A DNA stretch of 64,000 bases from Pseudomonas putida (GTDB taxonomy: Bacteria > Pseudomonadota > Gammaproteobacteria > Pseudomonadales > Pseudomonadaceae), in assembly GCF_030159595.1 (NCBI RefSeq), contig NZ_BSKJ01000002.1, positions 62,001 through 126,000 of the forward strand, written 5' to 3'. Shown one piece after another: positions 9,871 through 21,754 of the stretch; position 1 is the first letter of the stretch; every line of letters begins with the position of its first letter. Position numbers and translations under genes: made by a program. The notes under the pieces were generated by a model. That model was not told the origin of the DNA, made no database searches, and saw only the letters and a program-made list of their open reading frames with translations.

Positions 9871-9894
9871 GCCGGGCGCCATCGCGCGCCCGGC
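9871..9894 (+). terminator. Intercistronic hairpin between lldP and lldD
   Basis: GCCGGGCGC (9871-9879) pairs with GCGCCCGGC (9886-9894) around a 6-nt loop. No T-run follows. It probably stabilises or partly attenuates the polycistronic message. Confidence 0.5.
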
Positions 9895-9923
9895 ATTCCC
9901 CACAAGCAACGCTGCGAGAATCC

Positions 9924-11069
9924 ATGATCATTTCTGCCTCTACCGACTATCGCGCCGCGGCCCAACGCAAGCTGCCTCCTTTCCTGTTCCACTACGCCGA
10001 CGGCGGCGCCTACGCCGAGCACACCCTGCGCCACAACGTGTCGGACCTGGCCGGCATTGCCCTGCGCCAGCGCGTGCTGAACAACATGTCCGAGCTCAGC
10101 CTCGAAACCAAGCTGTTCGACGAAACGCTGAGCATGCCCGTGGCCCTGGCCCCGGTCGGCCTCACTGGCATGTATGCCCGCCGTGGCGAAGTGCAGGCAG
10201 CCCGCGCGGCAGCGGCCCACGGCATCCCGTTCACCATGTCCACCGTGTCGGTGTGCCCGATCGAAGAAGTGGCCCCGGCCATCGACCGGCCGATGTGGTT
10301 CCAGCTGTATGTGCTGAAAGACCGCGGCTTCATGCGCAATGCCCTGGAGCGGGCCAAGGCCGCCGGGGTCAAGACCCTGGTGTTTACCGTCGACATGCCC
10401 GTCCCCGGCGCCCGCTACCGCGATGCCCACTCGGGCATGAGCGGCCGCAACGGCCCGCTGCGCCGTGTGCTGCAAGCCATGACCCATCCCGAGTGGGCGT
10501 GGGATGTAGGGGTGATGGGCCGCCCGCACGACCTGGGCAACATCTCCAAGTACCGGGGCAATCCCACGGGCCTGGCCGACTACATCGGCTGGCTGGGCAA
10601 CAACTTCGACCCGTCCATCTCCTGGAAAGACCTTGAGTGGATCCGCGACTACTGGGACGGCCCGATGATCATCAAGGGCATCCTCGACGCCGATGACGCC
10701 CGCGATGCGGTCAAGTTCGGCGCCGACGGCATCGTGGTCTCCAACCACGGCGGCCGCCAGCTCGATGGCGTGCTGTCCAGCGCTCGTGCCCTGCCAGCGA
10801 TTGCCGACGCGGTCAAAGGCGACCTGAAGATTCTCGCCGACTCCGGCATCCGCAGCGGCCTCGACGTGGTACGCATGATCGCCCTGGGCGCCGACACCGT
10901 ACTGATCGGCCGCGCCTTCCTCTACGCCCTTGCCGTACATGGCCAGGCCGGCGTGAAAAACCTGCTGGAGCTGTTCGAGAAGGAAATGCGCGTAGCCATG
11001 GTGCTGACCGGCGCCAAGTCGATCAGCGAGATCACCCGCGACTCGCTGGTACGCGAACTGGGCGCCTGA
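9924..11069 (+). CDS. lldD: FMN-dependent L-lactate dehydrogenase
   Basis: 381 residues of the alpha-hydroxyacid oxidase TIM-barrel family. Family signature [10 protein letters not shown] carries the catalytic His. The FMN-phosphate region [15 protein letters not shown] and the N-terminal [14 protein letters not shown] segment are present. It oxidises L-lactate to pyruvate at the inner membrane and feeds electrons to quinone. It lies 63 bp after lldP and 75 bp before dld in one operon. Confidence 0.97.
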   Translation: MIISASTDYRAAAQRKLPPFLFHYADGGAYAEHTLRHNVSDLAGIALRQRVLNNMSELSLETKLFDETLSMPVALAPVGLTGMYARRGEVQAARAAAAHGIPFTMSTVSVCPIEEVAPAIDRPMWFQLYVLKDRGFMRNALERAKAAGVKTLVFTVDMPVPGARYRDAHSGMSGRNGPLRRVLQAMTHPEWAWDVGVMGRPHDLGNISKYRGNPTGLADYIGWLGNNFDPSISWKDLEWIRDYWDGPMIIKGILDADDARDAVKFGADGIVVSNHGGRQLDGVLSSARALPAIADAVKGDLKILADSGIRSGLDVVRMIALGADTVLIGRAFLYALAVHGQAGVKNLLELFEKEMRVAMVLTGAKSISEITRDSLVRELGA

Positions 11070-11144
11070 CCGCCTGCAAGAACGACCGCCTGATTGACCC
11101 GGGGCATGTGCCGCACAGACGCCACAGCCCCGCGAGGAGACTGC

Positions 11145-13955
<2,811 letters not shown>

Positions 13956-13998
13956 CCACTCCCACAGGTACAGCGTATGCCTTGAGCCATGCGCGTAC

Positions 13999-14043
13999 CC
14001 TGTGGGAGCGGCTGCAGCCGCGAACACCGGCAAAGCCGGTGCC
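13999..14043. repeat. REP-family element after dld
   Basis: Starts CCTGTGGGAGCGG, continues through the GCTGCAGC palindrome and ends in the ACCGGCAAAGCCGGT hairpin. An inverted CCCACAGG half lies about 35 bp upstream, suggesting a degenerate REPIN pair. Confidence 0.6.
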
Positions 14044-14132
14044 ATCCCCACCACCATCCTGATTGAACCCCCGCCAATCCTCCACAGTCCACCTTACAGG
14101 CCCATCTTCCAGAGGCCCCAGAGGAGACACCC

Positions 14133-14423
14133 ATGAAAGGTACCGCGCTTTCGGCCCTGTTCGCGGCCGCCACCCTGCTGGCTTCGCCGGTGTTTGCCGC
14201 CGATGACCTCTGCACCACCAACCTGCAAAAGATCGACGACAGCATGGCCACCGCCGGCGCCACCTCCGAAGGCCTGGACAAGGCCATCACCGAGCACGTC
14301 GACAAAGCCAAGGCCGCCCAGGCCTCGGGCGACACCAAGGAATGCATCGCCATCACCAGCAAAGTGCTGGAGCGCCTGGAGAAAACCGAGAAAGGCAGCG
14401 GCACCGGCAGCGGCGGTGCGTGA
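14133..14423 (+). CDS. Small exported protein of unknown function
   Basis: 96 residues. Residues 1-22 form a Sec signal peptide ending SPVFA before ADDLC. The mature part is mostly helical and Ala/Lys-rich, with two cysteines (in DDLCTTNLQ and KECIAITSK) that could form a periplasmic disulfide, and ends in a Gly/Ser-rich tail (GSGTGSGG). GAGGAGA precedes the ATG. It lies between the lactate operon and ssrA. No family recognised; similar small exported proteins are common in pseudomonads. Confidence 0.75.
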   Translation: MKGTALSALFAAATLLASPVFAADDLCTTNLQKIDDSMATAGATSEGLDKAITEHVDKAKAAQASGDTKECIAITSKVLERLEKTEKGSGTGSGGA

Positions 14424-14522
14424 GCCTGAAAGCGGGCGACAGGACCGGCTGTCGACGTCGCCCGCGCAATGGCGTATACTCCACCCCACGCGCCGTAAGG
14501 TGCGTTAGCGTTATGCTAGTGT

Positions 14523-14921
14523 GGGGCCGATTAGGATTCGACGCTGGTAGCGAAACTCTAGGTGCATGCCGAGTTGGTAACAGAACTCGTAAATCCACTG
14601 TTGCAACTTTTATAGTTGCCAATGACGAAAACTACGGCGCGGAGTTCAAGCTGGCTGCGTAAGCGGCCCTCTTGACCCGTTGCTTCTGGTAGCTTCGGCT
14701 CCAGCAATCACTAGGGGATGCCTGTAAACCCGAACTGATTGTCATACAGAACAGGATCGTCGCGTAGCACGTTGTGGGCGAAGTGACTAAAACTTACACA
14801 ACTCATCCAAAGCACCCTGCCCGTCGGGCGGCTGCGGATTAAATCAGTAGACACGGCTACGCATGTAGTACCGACAGCGGAGTACTGGCGGACGGGGGTT
14901 CAAATCCCCCCGGCTCCACCA
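14523..14921 (+). ncRNA. ssrA: Transfer-messenger RNA (ssrA)
   Basis: 399 nt, starting GGGGCCGATTAGGATTCGAC and ending in a tRNA-like 3' half with GGTTCAAATCCCCCCGGCTCCACCA, whose ends pair as an acceptor stem. The tag reading frame at 14618-14662 encodes ANDENYGAEFKLAA and a TAA stop; the C-terminal LAA is the ClpXP degron. A -10-like TATGCT sits at 14512-14517, 6 nt before the 5' end. It rescues stalled ribosomes with SmpB. Its 3' end is a common integration site for mobile elements, and the accessory region begins right after it. Confidence 0.98.
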
Positions 14922-14934
14922 AATCCAAAGAAGA

Positions 14935-14957
14935 AGACGCCCTCGGGCGTCTTTTTT
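14935..14957 (+). terminator. ssrA terminator
   Basis: AGACGCCC (14935-14942), TC loop, GGGCGTCT (14945-14952), running into seven T residues. Classic intrinsic terminator. Confidence 0.93.
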
Positions 14958-15282
14958 TGTGTCAGAAATTTACGATCTGCGGGCCGAAAAATCGGATTTA
15001 GCCCCTTCCGTGTAGGGCGTTTCCCAAAGATACTCCCAGCGCCTGTTTTCCGTTGCGGTGATTATTTCAGGGTTTTAGTCTCGGTGGGTCGTTGCTCATC
15101 AACGGCATGACTTTGACAGGTCGCGACGGTAAACAACAAAACGGCTCGTCGTTATGGCGGCTGTACGTGCGGGCACGCTTGCGTGCGCCGGAACTTGTTG
15201 TTTCCGCCGGTCTGTCAACCCGCGTACAGCTGCCACCCTCTGTTTGACAGCAGATGGTGACGGCCCTGAAATGGAAGCAATC
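14958..15282. other. Gene-free stretch after ssrA
   Basis: About 325 bp with no convincing gene and no recognised repeat. I looked here for a second copy of the ssrA 3' end or an integrase start and saw neither. It probably contains the promoter of the small gene at 15283. Confidence 0.4.
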
Positions 15283-15525
15283 ATGTTGAAGATAGTCCCC
15301 GATCCACCCCATCACATCCACTCCCTGGAAGACACGATCATGATGGCCTCGGACTACGCACTCTGTGCAGAAGCCGTAGCCCAGCAGGCGATGCTGATGC
15401 AGCCCAGGTCGCCCGCATCGGTTTTGATCATGGCCTCGATGCACGAGCTTGAAGCACTGCGGCGATTACTCGAATCAGCGCTGGCACAAATACAGACGCC
15501 CGCGAACCCGCAACCGATGCATTGA
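15283..15525 (+). CDS. Small DUF6124-like protein
   Basis: 80 residues, MLKIVPDPPHH start. The rest is predicted helical (SDYALCAEAVAQQAMLMQ, then ASMHELEALRRLLESALAQI). It resembles the short Pseudomonas DUF6124 proteins, which usually sit next to DUF3077 genes; one follows here 88 bp downstream. GGAAG lies just upstream of the chosen ATG; an ATG four codons earlier (15271) is possible. Function unknown. Confidence 0.6.
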   Translation: MLKIVPDPPHHIHSLEDTIMMASDYALCAEAVAQQAMLMQPRSPASVLIMASMHELEALRRLLESALAQIQTPANPQPMH

Positions 15526-15545
15526 TTCGCATACCGAGCGAGAAA

Positions 15546-15578
15546 CCTGTGGGAGCCCGGCTTGCCGGCGAGAGGGCC
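15546..15578. repeat. REP-family element
   Basis: CCTGTGGGAGCCCGGCTTGC followed by CGGCGAGAGGGCC, a variant of the REP family seen elsewhere in the window, between two small genes. Confidence 0.6.
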
Positions 15579-15613
15579 AGCCCAGGCAATTACAAGACCA
15601 GGGAGATTGATCA

Positions 15614-15877
15614 ATGACCACCGAAGACACCCAATGCACTGTCGGTAAAACCATCTTCTTTCAAGGTGAAAACCAGACTCACCCACTGTTCCGCATCGAG
15701 GCTGGCATTCCTTGCCAGAACGCACGCGAACAGGCTTCTGAGCTAATGGGCTACGCGCGGGACCTGACCATTGACGGGCTGATGGAAGACAAGCCAAAGC
15801 TGATCTGGGCCGCGCATTACCTGTGCGCCTTGGGCAAAGCACTGCTGGATGATGCCGAACTGGGCATGATGCGCTGA
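15614..15877 (+). CDS. DUF3077 family protein
   Basis: 87 residues. It matches the recurring Pseudomonas DUF3077 pattern: TVGKTIFFQGENQTHPLF, then GIPCQNAREQASELMGYAR, then IWAAHYLCALGKALLDD. It is cytoplasmic and small, with no known biochemical role. It often appears in pairs with DUF6124 genes, as here. It has GGGAGATTGATCA before the ATG. Confidence 0.72.
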   Translation: MTTEDTQCTVGKTIFFQGENQTHPLFRIEAGIPCQNAREQASELMGYARDLTIDGLMEDKPKLIWAAHYLCALGKALLDDAELGMMR

Positions 15878-15916
15878 AACCCAAACCGCTACGCCTCCCG
15901 GCCGCCGCCACTCAAT

Positions 15917-16643
15917 TTAGGTGGCGGTCATATCATCGGAATGCGGAAAGTGCTCTTTCAGCCGCTCAATCGTTGATCGCCACTTCGGCGTTCTAGGCCG
16001 ACACACCGTATTTTGATTGCCAAACATTCCAATTTCACGAACTGCCTGGCCTACCTGAACGGTTTGTAACCATTGCACCGGCACAAAATACTCACGACGG
16101 TCGGGGTCGTCAGCGAATGCTGCGTGGTAGTTAGCACGGATTGCGACGCCCAATATCGGTCGCTCGTCGCCATCTTTCGTCACCGTAAATTCATTTGCTG
16201 GCGTGGCAGCACCGAGCACACGCCCAACGCCCACATAACCTTGCTGGGGAGTATTGATCCACACACGGTCCCCTGGGGACAACAGCTGGAGAGCTTTGCT
16301 GTACCAAGAGCCTCCCCCCCCCCCCGGAAATGAAGCCGAACTCCACAGCATCTGCCCATGAGCGCGAGCCGGAATCCCCGAATGAGCATTAACACTCACC
16401 ATTCCAAGGTTCGCTTTGCCCCTCACTGACCGAGGCCGCATTCACTTGAGTCTGAATGGGGTCGAGCAACCAGGATCGACTCAGCAATTGTTGCTCGCCA
16501 GCCTGAAACACTTGAAAGCAGAGCACGTTGATTGGAATGTCTCGTTTGCTAGGGTACTGCACAATTCGCTCACTGCTCGCATCCAGCTCCCTGGCGACAA
16601 TGATCATCTGGTGGCTAGCATTAAGCTCGTCGTCATCTAGCAC
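15917..16643 (-). pseudogene. Degraded nuclease-like gene with a poly-G tract
   Basis: Two overlapping minus-strand frames look like parts of one gene. The upstream part (16389-16643) reads DINVLCFQ-type text (SKRDIPINVLCFQVFQAGEQ) up to EPWNGE. The downstream part (15917 to about 16400) reads WYSKALQLLSPGDRVWINTP and GYVGVGRVLG. From memory these belong in one protein family related to DUF91/NucS-like nucleases. The N-terminal part is missing and the frame changes near 16390. A run of 12 C (16314-16325, G on the coding strand) lies inside. It is probably a remnant; the tract could also be a phase-variable or miscalled site. Confidence 0.55.
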
Positions 16644-16729
16644 CCGGCCAAAGCGAACAGTTGTGCATATTGGGAACGTGTGAACGACGCAAGCTGATCT
16701 ACAGCCTGCAATGACGTCGAGGTGCGTGC

Positions 16730-17824
16730 TTAACTCAGGATGAACAGGTCCCCCTCCACATCCATTTCGCCGTGTTTACGGCTCTCCGCCGCGGAGTCGT
16801 AGACGATCAGCAGAACCTCCCCTAGTTGCTGCTCCCCCAACTCGAACAGACACATGCCCTCAGCGTGATCGTTGCCTTGTCCGAAAGGCACCTCCAGTAC
16901 CCTCTCCAATTGATCCGTAAAGACCACGAGTTCCTCGTCGGACGCGAAACCGCCGCGCCAGCGGAAGACCGTTACCGGACCGTCCAGGTCCATGGTGGGA
17001 CCCGCCAGGATCAGCAGATCGTAGCCGCTCGTGCACAGGTCACGCACACCCAAGCCGTTCAGCGCGAAGAAGTGCTTCCGGAAGGGGCGCCCATCTGGGC
17101 CGATCTTCTTGAGCACCAGCGTGTCAGTCGAGTCGTCATCCGGCTCGATCTCGATCTCCAGCAGCACAGCCCAGCCGCGAAGGACCGGTCCACGCAGCCC
17201 CAGCAAAAGGCGCGAGCCGATCACCGCCAACCCTTCGATATCGAAGCCGTTGTCTTTACCCGGGATACGCAGGAAGTCGCGTAGCTGAGCATCTTCAGCA
17301 ATTGCTGTGGTCAGGTCATTACCGATCTCATTACCATGTAGCTGCGCCGCAGTACGTCCATCGGCGTCCACCGTCCTTGCGAGTGCATAGCCGTCGTTCT
17401 GCCGTACCACGGGGATGCGGGCCAGCAGAAAGCGATTGCCGCCCGCCTCTACCTTCGATAGCCGATTGATATTATTCTGCGCCGGCCTGTCGACCTCGGC
17501 CTTCTTGCGCCTCAAACTATGAGAGCCCACCACCCAGAGATAACCGCTGTCATGGGCGTAGGCCAGTCCCTCGATATCGATCTCGGCATCTTGCTCCTGT
17601 ATGGGCAGGTTCAGGTATTCCAAGAGTTGGAACGATTGGTGCTCATCACACATCACAACGTCGCCGGGCGCAGCGTTCTGAATTTTCAGGCGTTCTAAGT
17701 TCGTGGTTTCGTCGTTAGCCACCCAAAGTGTGTCGCCAATCTGCTGAGCGACCGAAAGGCCGTCGCGTAACGACGGAAACGCCGCATCAAAGCTCAGCAT
17801 CGCAGCATTACTTCGGTCGCTCAT
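16730..17824 (-). CDS. DUF3616 family protein
   Basis: 364 residues, soluble, no signal peptide. Two DIEGLA motifs (IDIEGLAYAHDSGYLWVVGS and NGFDIEGLAVIGSRLLLG) with beta-rich text between suggest a beta-propeller-like repeat. GNDHAEGM near the C-terminus fits the same pattern. This matches DUF3616. Function is unknown. GGAGAGAACTC precedes the ATG. It lies 39 bp downstream of the GH19 gene on the same strand, so the two may be cotranscribed. Confidence 0.72.
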   Translation of the reverse strand: MSDRSNAAMLSFDAAFPSLRDGLSVAQQIGDTLWVANDETTNLERLKIQNAAPGDVVMCDEHQSFQLLEYLNLPIQEQDAEIDIEGLAYAHDSGYLWVVGSHSLRRKKAEVDRPAQNNINRLSKVEAGGNRFLLARIPVVRQNDGYALARTVDADGRTAAQLHGNEIGNDLTTAIAEDAQLRDFLRIPGKDNGFDIEGLAVIGSRLLLGLRGPVLRGWAVLLEIEIEPDDDSTDTLVLKKIGPDGRPFRKHFFALNGLGVRDLCTSGYDLLILAGPTMDLDGPVTVFRWRGGFASDEELVVFTDQLERVLEVPFGQGNDHAEGMCLFELGEQQLGEVLLIVYDSAAESRKHGEMDVEGDLFILS

Positions 17825-17863
17825 GAGTTCTCTCCTGTCCTAATCGTGGTGCGCGCCGGTGGT

Positions 17864-18505
17864 TCAGAGCCAGATTTTCCGCGTCTTCTTTGTCCAGTCC
17901 TTGCGATCATCCAAGCCGACCGTTCCACCGTTGATGGCTTCGGTCACTTCGGTGACGCTGTCTCGGTCCGCGTACTTGTTACAACCGCTCGCGCTCCACT
18001 TCGCCGCGGCAACGTGCAAGCACCAATAAGGGCTGAGCACCGCGTCCGGATCCATAACAAAATCCGGGGCAGCTGGCATCCACTGGCGCAGCCAGACCGT
18101 GATATCGCGATAACCTTCCTTTCCGGTGAGTTGCAGCAATCCTCGCCCGCGGTACTTGAAGCCGTCGCCGGGCTGATCGTTACCCATCCGCCCGCCGTAT
18201 ACCGCTTCGCCCAGTTTTTCTTCGTTATAGGCGTACTCCGCGGGCTCGAGTTTCCCCTTTGGCTTGAAACGCTTTGGCCACACTACCGGGAGACGTTTGG
18301 GTGTGTAGTAGAGCGATTCCCATTGGATCTTTAGGGCACCGCTTTCATGGAGCACCTGAGCCATGAAGTGGGCGACGCGCAGCGGGTTATCGCTGATCCC
18401 GTAGTGATCCAGGATCGGTTGCCCCACATCAAAAGCCATGCTGTAGCTGGAGCGAAGGTTCGGCGCCAGTTGCCTGAGCTGAGCCAGCGTAACAGTGACT
18501 GTCAT
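17864..18505 (-). CDS. GH19-type lysozyme/endolysin
   Basis: 213 residues. The fold signature of glycoside hydrolase 19 is clear: HFMAQVLHESGAL with the catalytic Glu at about 54, a second Glu in QWESLYYTPKRL at about 63, and YRGRGLLQLTGKEGYRD. The family in phages and bacteria cleaves chitin or peptidoglycan; in this size class peptidoglycan is usual. No signal peptide is seen with the ATG at 18505. Upstream in-frame codons exist but look non-coding. It may be a prophage or tailocin relic, although no other phage genes lie nearby. Confidence 0.85.
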   Translation of the reverse strand: MTVTVTLAQLRQLAPNLRSSYSMAFDVGQPILDHYGISDNPLRVAHFMAQVLHESGALKIQWESLYYTPKRLPVVWPKRFKPKGKLEPAEYAYNEEKLGEAVYGGRMGNDQPGDGFKYRGRGLLQLTGKEGYRDITVWLRQWMPAAPDFVMDPDAVLSPYWCLHVAAAKWSASGCNKYADRDSVTEVTEAINGGTVGLDDRKDWTKKTRKIWL

Positions 18506-19194
18506 AGATGCCTTCCTTACGAGTACTCCAAGTAGCGAGGAACCTGTTGTCGAGACTAGTGGGTGCCCAACGGCACTCAAGGCCATTTGCTAGTACGTTT
18601 TCTCATAACCGCTAAAGCGCAGTGGAATAGCCTTAGGACAGCCTGGCCGGCCTTCTCAGCGGCAGTGATAGCCAGACGGAAGCCCCTCTAGGGCTGGTAT
18701 CGGAGCGTGGCGAACCAGGCATGTCTTACCCCAGGCACAGGCGACTAGGTCGCCAACTCTCGGCTGTGCATGATCAGAGACGCACAACGCTGATCCAGTC
18801 TCCCCAGCACGAGCCGATTGCCCCAGCCGAGTACGAAACGCCATGTGCTGCATGAAATGAGAGATATCTCAACCTGGATGCAGACATAAGCGGGCCGCAG
18901 CAAGCACGGGCCTCGCGGAAAACAGTGTGAGTCGAACACTCTGTTCTTGCCGCGCTGTTGCGTCGCAGACCCGCTCAGTTCAAGGCGCTGACAAGCTCAT
19001 TGAGTCGCTGTCCGGCTTAGTGATTTCGATACATTTTCGATATCTCCCCACATACAGGCTCGACAAGCCGGCCAGTCCGTCTAGTCTGTCCAAAATAGCA
19101 CTATGTCACTCACATTCATCTAGAAATATCTATCGACTAAAACACTCAAACATCAAAGTCCACGGCAGCCCTAAAAGCCCTCAAGGAAATAGCC
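18506..19194. other. Gene-free stretch, about 690 bp
   Basis: No convincing coding frame, RNA or repeat. Base composition falls from GC-rich on the left to clearly AT-rich towards 19100, suggesting a junction between DNA of different origins. Confidence 0.4.
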
Positions 19195-19890
19195 ATGAGA
19201 TATCCTAGATTCCTTGCTGCCCTGCTCTTCATAGGAATAAACGGTTGCGTGCAATATCATCCACTTCCCGTTGATGAGAAAAACATAGAGCCCAGTCTAA
19301 ATGAAGACAACACAATACATGGATTGCCTGCAGCGCCTGATCAAACCGGTGCAATATCAAACCTTAACAAGCATTCCGATTGGCATTTAAAAAAGCCAGC
19401 CCACTTAAAAAAACATCAACCCAGCTTGGGTGACACCTCTCTCGGACTTGGAGTTTTCAGCCTAATAGCTGGAGGTGCTGCAGCAGGAGCTCTATTGGCA
19501 AGTGACTCCACTATCCAAAGCGATAGACACCAAATAACAGTACATGTTTCCAACCACGAAAAACCTTCCGACACAATGAGCTGCATGCATGACTACCTGA
19601 TACCACTACAAAGCAATCTAAATACTGTACCCAGCACACACTTTATAAATGTGAAAATTAAAGAAACACGCCTCAGATTACGAAATGCGCAAACCAGCAT
19701 AACGCTACCCACCCCAGACCTAGAACAACTTGAAAGAACATTCAAAGAGGCAGCCAACCAGAAGTCAACCCTAGTAAGCACCAGCAGCAACTTATTATCA
19801 AGAAGAGCCATAAAAAGCGACGCAGAGAGGAAGGAAATTAAACCAGCAGAGAAAGAGCTTACTGACTACATGCCTGCCTTGATAAAATAA
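19195..19890 (+). CDS. Predicted lipoprotein of unknown family
   Basis: 231 residues. Signal sequence with an INGC lipobox, acylated Cys at residue 18. A glycine/alanine-rich hydrophobic stretch (LGLGVFSLIAGGAAAGALLAS, about 84-104) could be a second membrane segment. The C-terminal half is polar and Lys/Thr/Ser-rich. AAGGAAATAGCC precedes the ATG. The gene is AT-rich compared with the core and begins a same-strand cluster with an NlpC/P60-like protein and a coiled-coil membrane protein. No family recognised. Confidence 0.65.
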   Translation: MRYPRFLAALLFIGINGCVQYHPLPVDEKNIEPSLNEDNTIHGLPAAPDQTGAISNLNKHSDWHLKKPAHLKKHQPSLGDTSLGLGVFSLIAGGAAAGALLASDSTIQSDRHQITVHVSNHEKPSDTMSCMHDYLIPLQSNLNTVPSTHFINVKIKETRLRLRNAQTSITLPTPDLEQLERTFKEAANQKSTLVSTSSNLLSRRAIKSDAERKEIKPAEKELTDYMPALIK

Positions 19891-19959
19891 AATTTACCAA
19901 TACCGTCGGACTTGGATAAGTACCTCAACACATTACCCTCCGATACCGAGGATAACCCA

Positions 19960-20481
19960 ATGAATATATCAACACTGATAGCACGAGCCACTTCTGGAGC
20001 TGGAAAAAAAACCATCTACAAAAGCCCAGGGAAAATGCCATCATTCGATGCATCTGTGTGGCCATACAACTCCCAGAATGACTGCAGTGGATATGTAGAT
20101 TGGTGCTTGCGGTTTAGCCCCAATAGAAAAGTTGACCACCCGCTCTATAAAAAAATCAATGGAGGTTGGTTTGAGACCTCAGGAATCCATGCAGATGGCC
20201 TAGCATCTACAGGCTATTTTTCACGAATTGAAAATGCAAAACCAGGAGCGATACTAGTCTATCCTGACTATACCGGATCCGACGGAAACAGCCACGATGG
20301 ACACATGGGTATAGTTCTTGAAGTGAATGGCGGCAAAGGAGTTAAGGGAGTTACAAAAATAGTCCACTGCTCAAATGGCGCTTATACCAAGCTTGGTGAT
20401 GCCATTCAAATTACAGGCTCAGAAATTTGGCAAATAAAAAAAGAATCAATCATCGTATGGCTCGACGGCCTAGAGGAATAA
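19960..20481 (+). CDS. NlpC/P60- or CHAP-like peptidase
   Basis: 173 residues. NDCSGYVDWCL gives a candidate catalytic Cys (about residue 42) in the C40-type DCSG context. GHMGIVLEV gives the His (about 115), and IVHCSNG a possible third polar residue. PGAILVYPDY between them is the usual strand before the His. Such enzymes cleave peptidoglycan peptides or act as amidase effectors. There is no signal peptide, so export would need a dedicated route or lysis. The ATG at 19960 follows GAGG; an in-frame TTG at 19912 is less likely. It lies 69 bp after the lipoprotein gene. Confidence 0.68.
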   Translation: MNISTLIARATSGAGKKTIYKSPGKMPSFDASVWPYNSQNDCSGYVDWCLRFSPNRKVDHPLYKKINGGWFETSGIHADGLASTGYFSRIENAKPGAILVYPDYTGSDGNSHDGHMGIVLEVNGGKGVKGVTKIVHCSNGAYTKLGDAIQITGSEIWQIKKESIIVWLDGLEE

Positions 20482-20536
20482 GATGAGCCTGAGAAGCAGC
20501 CATGCCATCCGAGGCCACCAGCGTGGAGAATAATTC

Positions 20537-21283
20537 ATGTCAGAAGAAAGGTTCAAAGCATGGCTAACTTTCTGGCAGTTTATGCTCGGCACCGTAGTAG
20601 TAGGAATTTTCTCTGCCGTAATCAGCCACCAGATACAAACTCGGGAAGTAGAAATAAAGGAGCAAGAATCTAACGCAAAATTTCTTGAGCAGGCACTACA
20701 AGAAGACGTCGGCGTTCGACGTCGACTTTCGCAATACTTTGCTAATGTCACGCGTTCAACGGAGCTTCGCGAGCGCTGGAAAGAATATGCAAAACTCGTT
20801 GAAACCGAATATCAAGAAACACTAAGCGAAAAACAAAGATTACAAAAAGAAGCCAGCAACTCGTCACTAAATGCCATAGAAAGAGATCGGCTTCAACAGC
20901 GCATCAGTGAATTAGAGCGCCAATTAAGCCCTAAGCCGGCAACCAATTTAACGCCATCTAAAGCCCGAATATATATGCACATTGGCTCCGACGGGCAAAG
21001 ACTAGCCGCCGAGCAAACAGCTGCAACACTTCGCTCCGACTCAGTGGCTGTACCGGGGATTGAACTACGTTCGAATAGCCCTCGAAGAACAGAGGTACGC
21101 TATTTCAAGTCTACCGAACAGGCTGAGGCTGAGGGGCTCACTGCTATAATTCGAAGTATCTGGCCTGACGCGGTCGTCAAATATATTCCTGGACACGAGG
21201 CATCCGCGGCTATTCGCCCTCGCCACTACGAACTCTGGATATCGACAACGTCTGTGCCTCACTTGGAGGAAGCTTCTAACTGA
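20537..21283 (+). CDS. Membrane-anchored coiled-coil protein with LytR_C-like tail
   Basis: 248 residues. One N-terminal transmembrane helix (WQFMLGTVVVGIFSAVISH, about 13-31), then a long coiled coil (about 35-135, rich in Glu/Lys/Gln), then a compact C-terminal domain (about 140-240). In the last part SDGQRLAAEQTAATLRSDSV followed by TEVRYFKSTEQAEAEGL resembles LytR/CpsA C-terminal or SPOR-like alpha/beta domains. GGAGAATAATTC precedes the ATG. It is 55 bp after the peptidase gene and likely in the same transcript. Role unknown; envelope location inferred. Confidence 0.6.
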   Translation: MSEERFKAWLTFWQFMLGTVVVGIFSAVISHQIQTREVEIKEQESNAKFLEQALQEDVGVRRRLSQYFANVTRSTELRERWKEYAKLVETEYQETLSEKQRLQKEASNSSLNAIERDRLQQRISELERQLSPKPATNLTPSKARIYMHIGSDGQRLAAEQTAATLRSDSVAVPGIELRSNSPRRTEVRYFKSTEQAEAEGLTAIIRSIWPDAVVKYIPGHEASAAIRPRHYELWISTTSVPHLEEASN

Positions 21284-21334
21284 TTCTAAGCCTCTTATCC
21301 GCTGAATTGCCCAACGCAGCATAACTACACCACC

Positions 21335-21362
21335 GAAAGCCCCTCAGTAGGAGCTTTCTTTT
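21335..21362 (+). terminator. Likely terminator of the 19195-21283 cluster
   Basis: GAAAGC pairs with GCTTTC around an imperfect CCCCTCAGTAGGA stem-loop, followed by TTTTC. Confidence 0.6.
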
Positions 21363-21499
21363 CAGACCGCACCGACTGAAGTGCCAAGTCTGGCCGCGCT
21401 GAAGAAAGGCGATCTGGCAGCGAGTCGGAGCACTTTGCCGAGGGGAGCTGTTGGCTACCGGTGATCCACTTGATGGAGGGCAAGGGTGGCCAGCAATAG
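21363..21499 (+). pseudogene. Possible ParB-family C-terminal fragment
   Basis: One frame reads TEVPSLAALKKGDLAA. After a frameshift at about 21420 another reads ESEHFAEGSCWLPVIHLM and then a stop. The LKKGDLA...WLP pattern is what I recall from C-termini of plasmid/ICE ParB-like proteins. It is a short, frameshifted remnant and no functional gene. The rest of the 21284-21754 gap holds only the terminator above. Confidence 0.3.
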
Positions 21500-21754
21500 C
21501 AATGGCCGCTAACCGGCCAATTGCAGACCATGGATACGCTGCTACGCTACGCGATACGGCCAAAAGCCATATCACCTTTCCTCCTCGCCGCATGTCGTGT
21601 TTCTGGCGCGAAATTCAGACAAAGCAGGGAGTTACGCACGGGCAAGGAGCGTAATCAGATACAAGCAGCTGAAATTATTGCGCCACTTCTTCGCCTACTT
21701 ATAGTTAGCAGTTTTTGCAGTCTGCAAATGTCCACAACCAAAAGGAGATTCAGA

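Noticed and set aside
14523..14921. att site: second copy of the ssrA 3' end at the right end of the island
   Set aside because: I looked for the GGTTCAAATCCCC/CGGCTCCACCA end downstream and did not see one, so no attachment-site feature is claimed.
18587..19194. Short open frames in the gap before the lipoprotein gene
   Set aside because: No ribosome sites, no domain resemblance and mixed composition; treated as non-coding.
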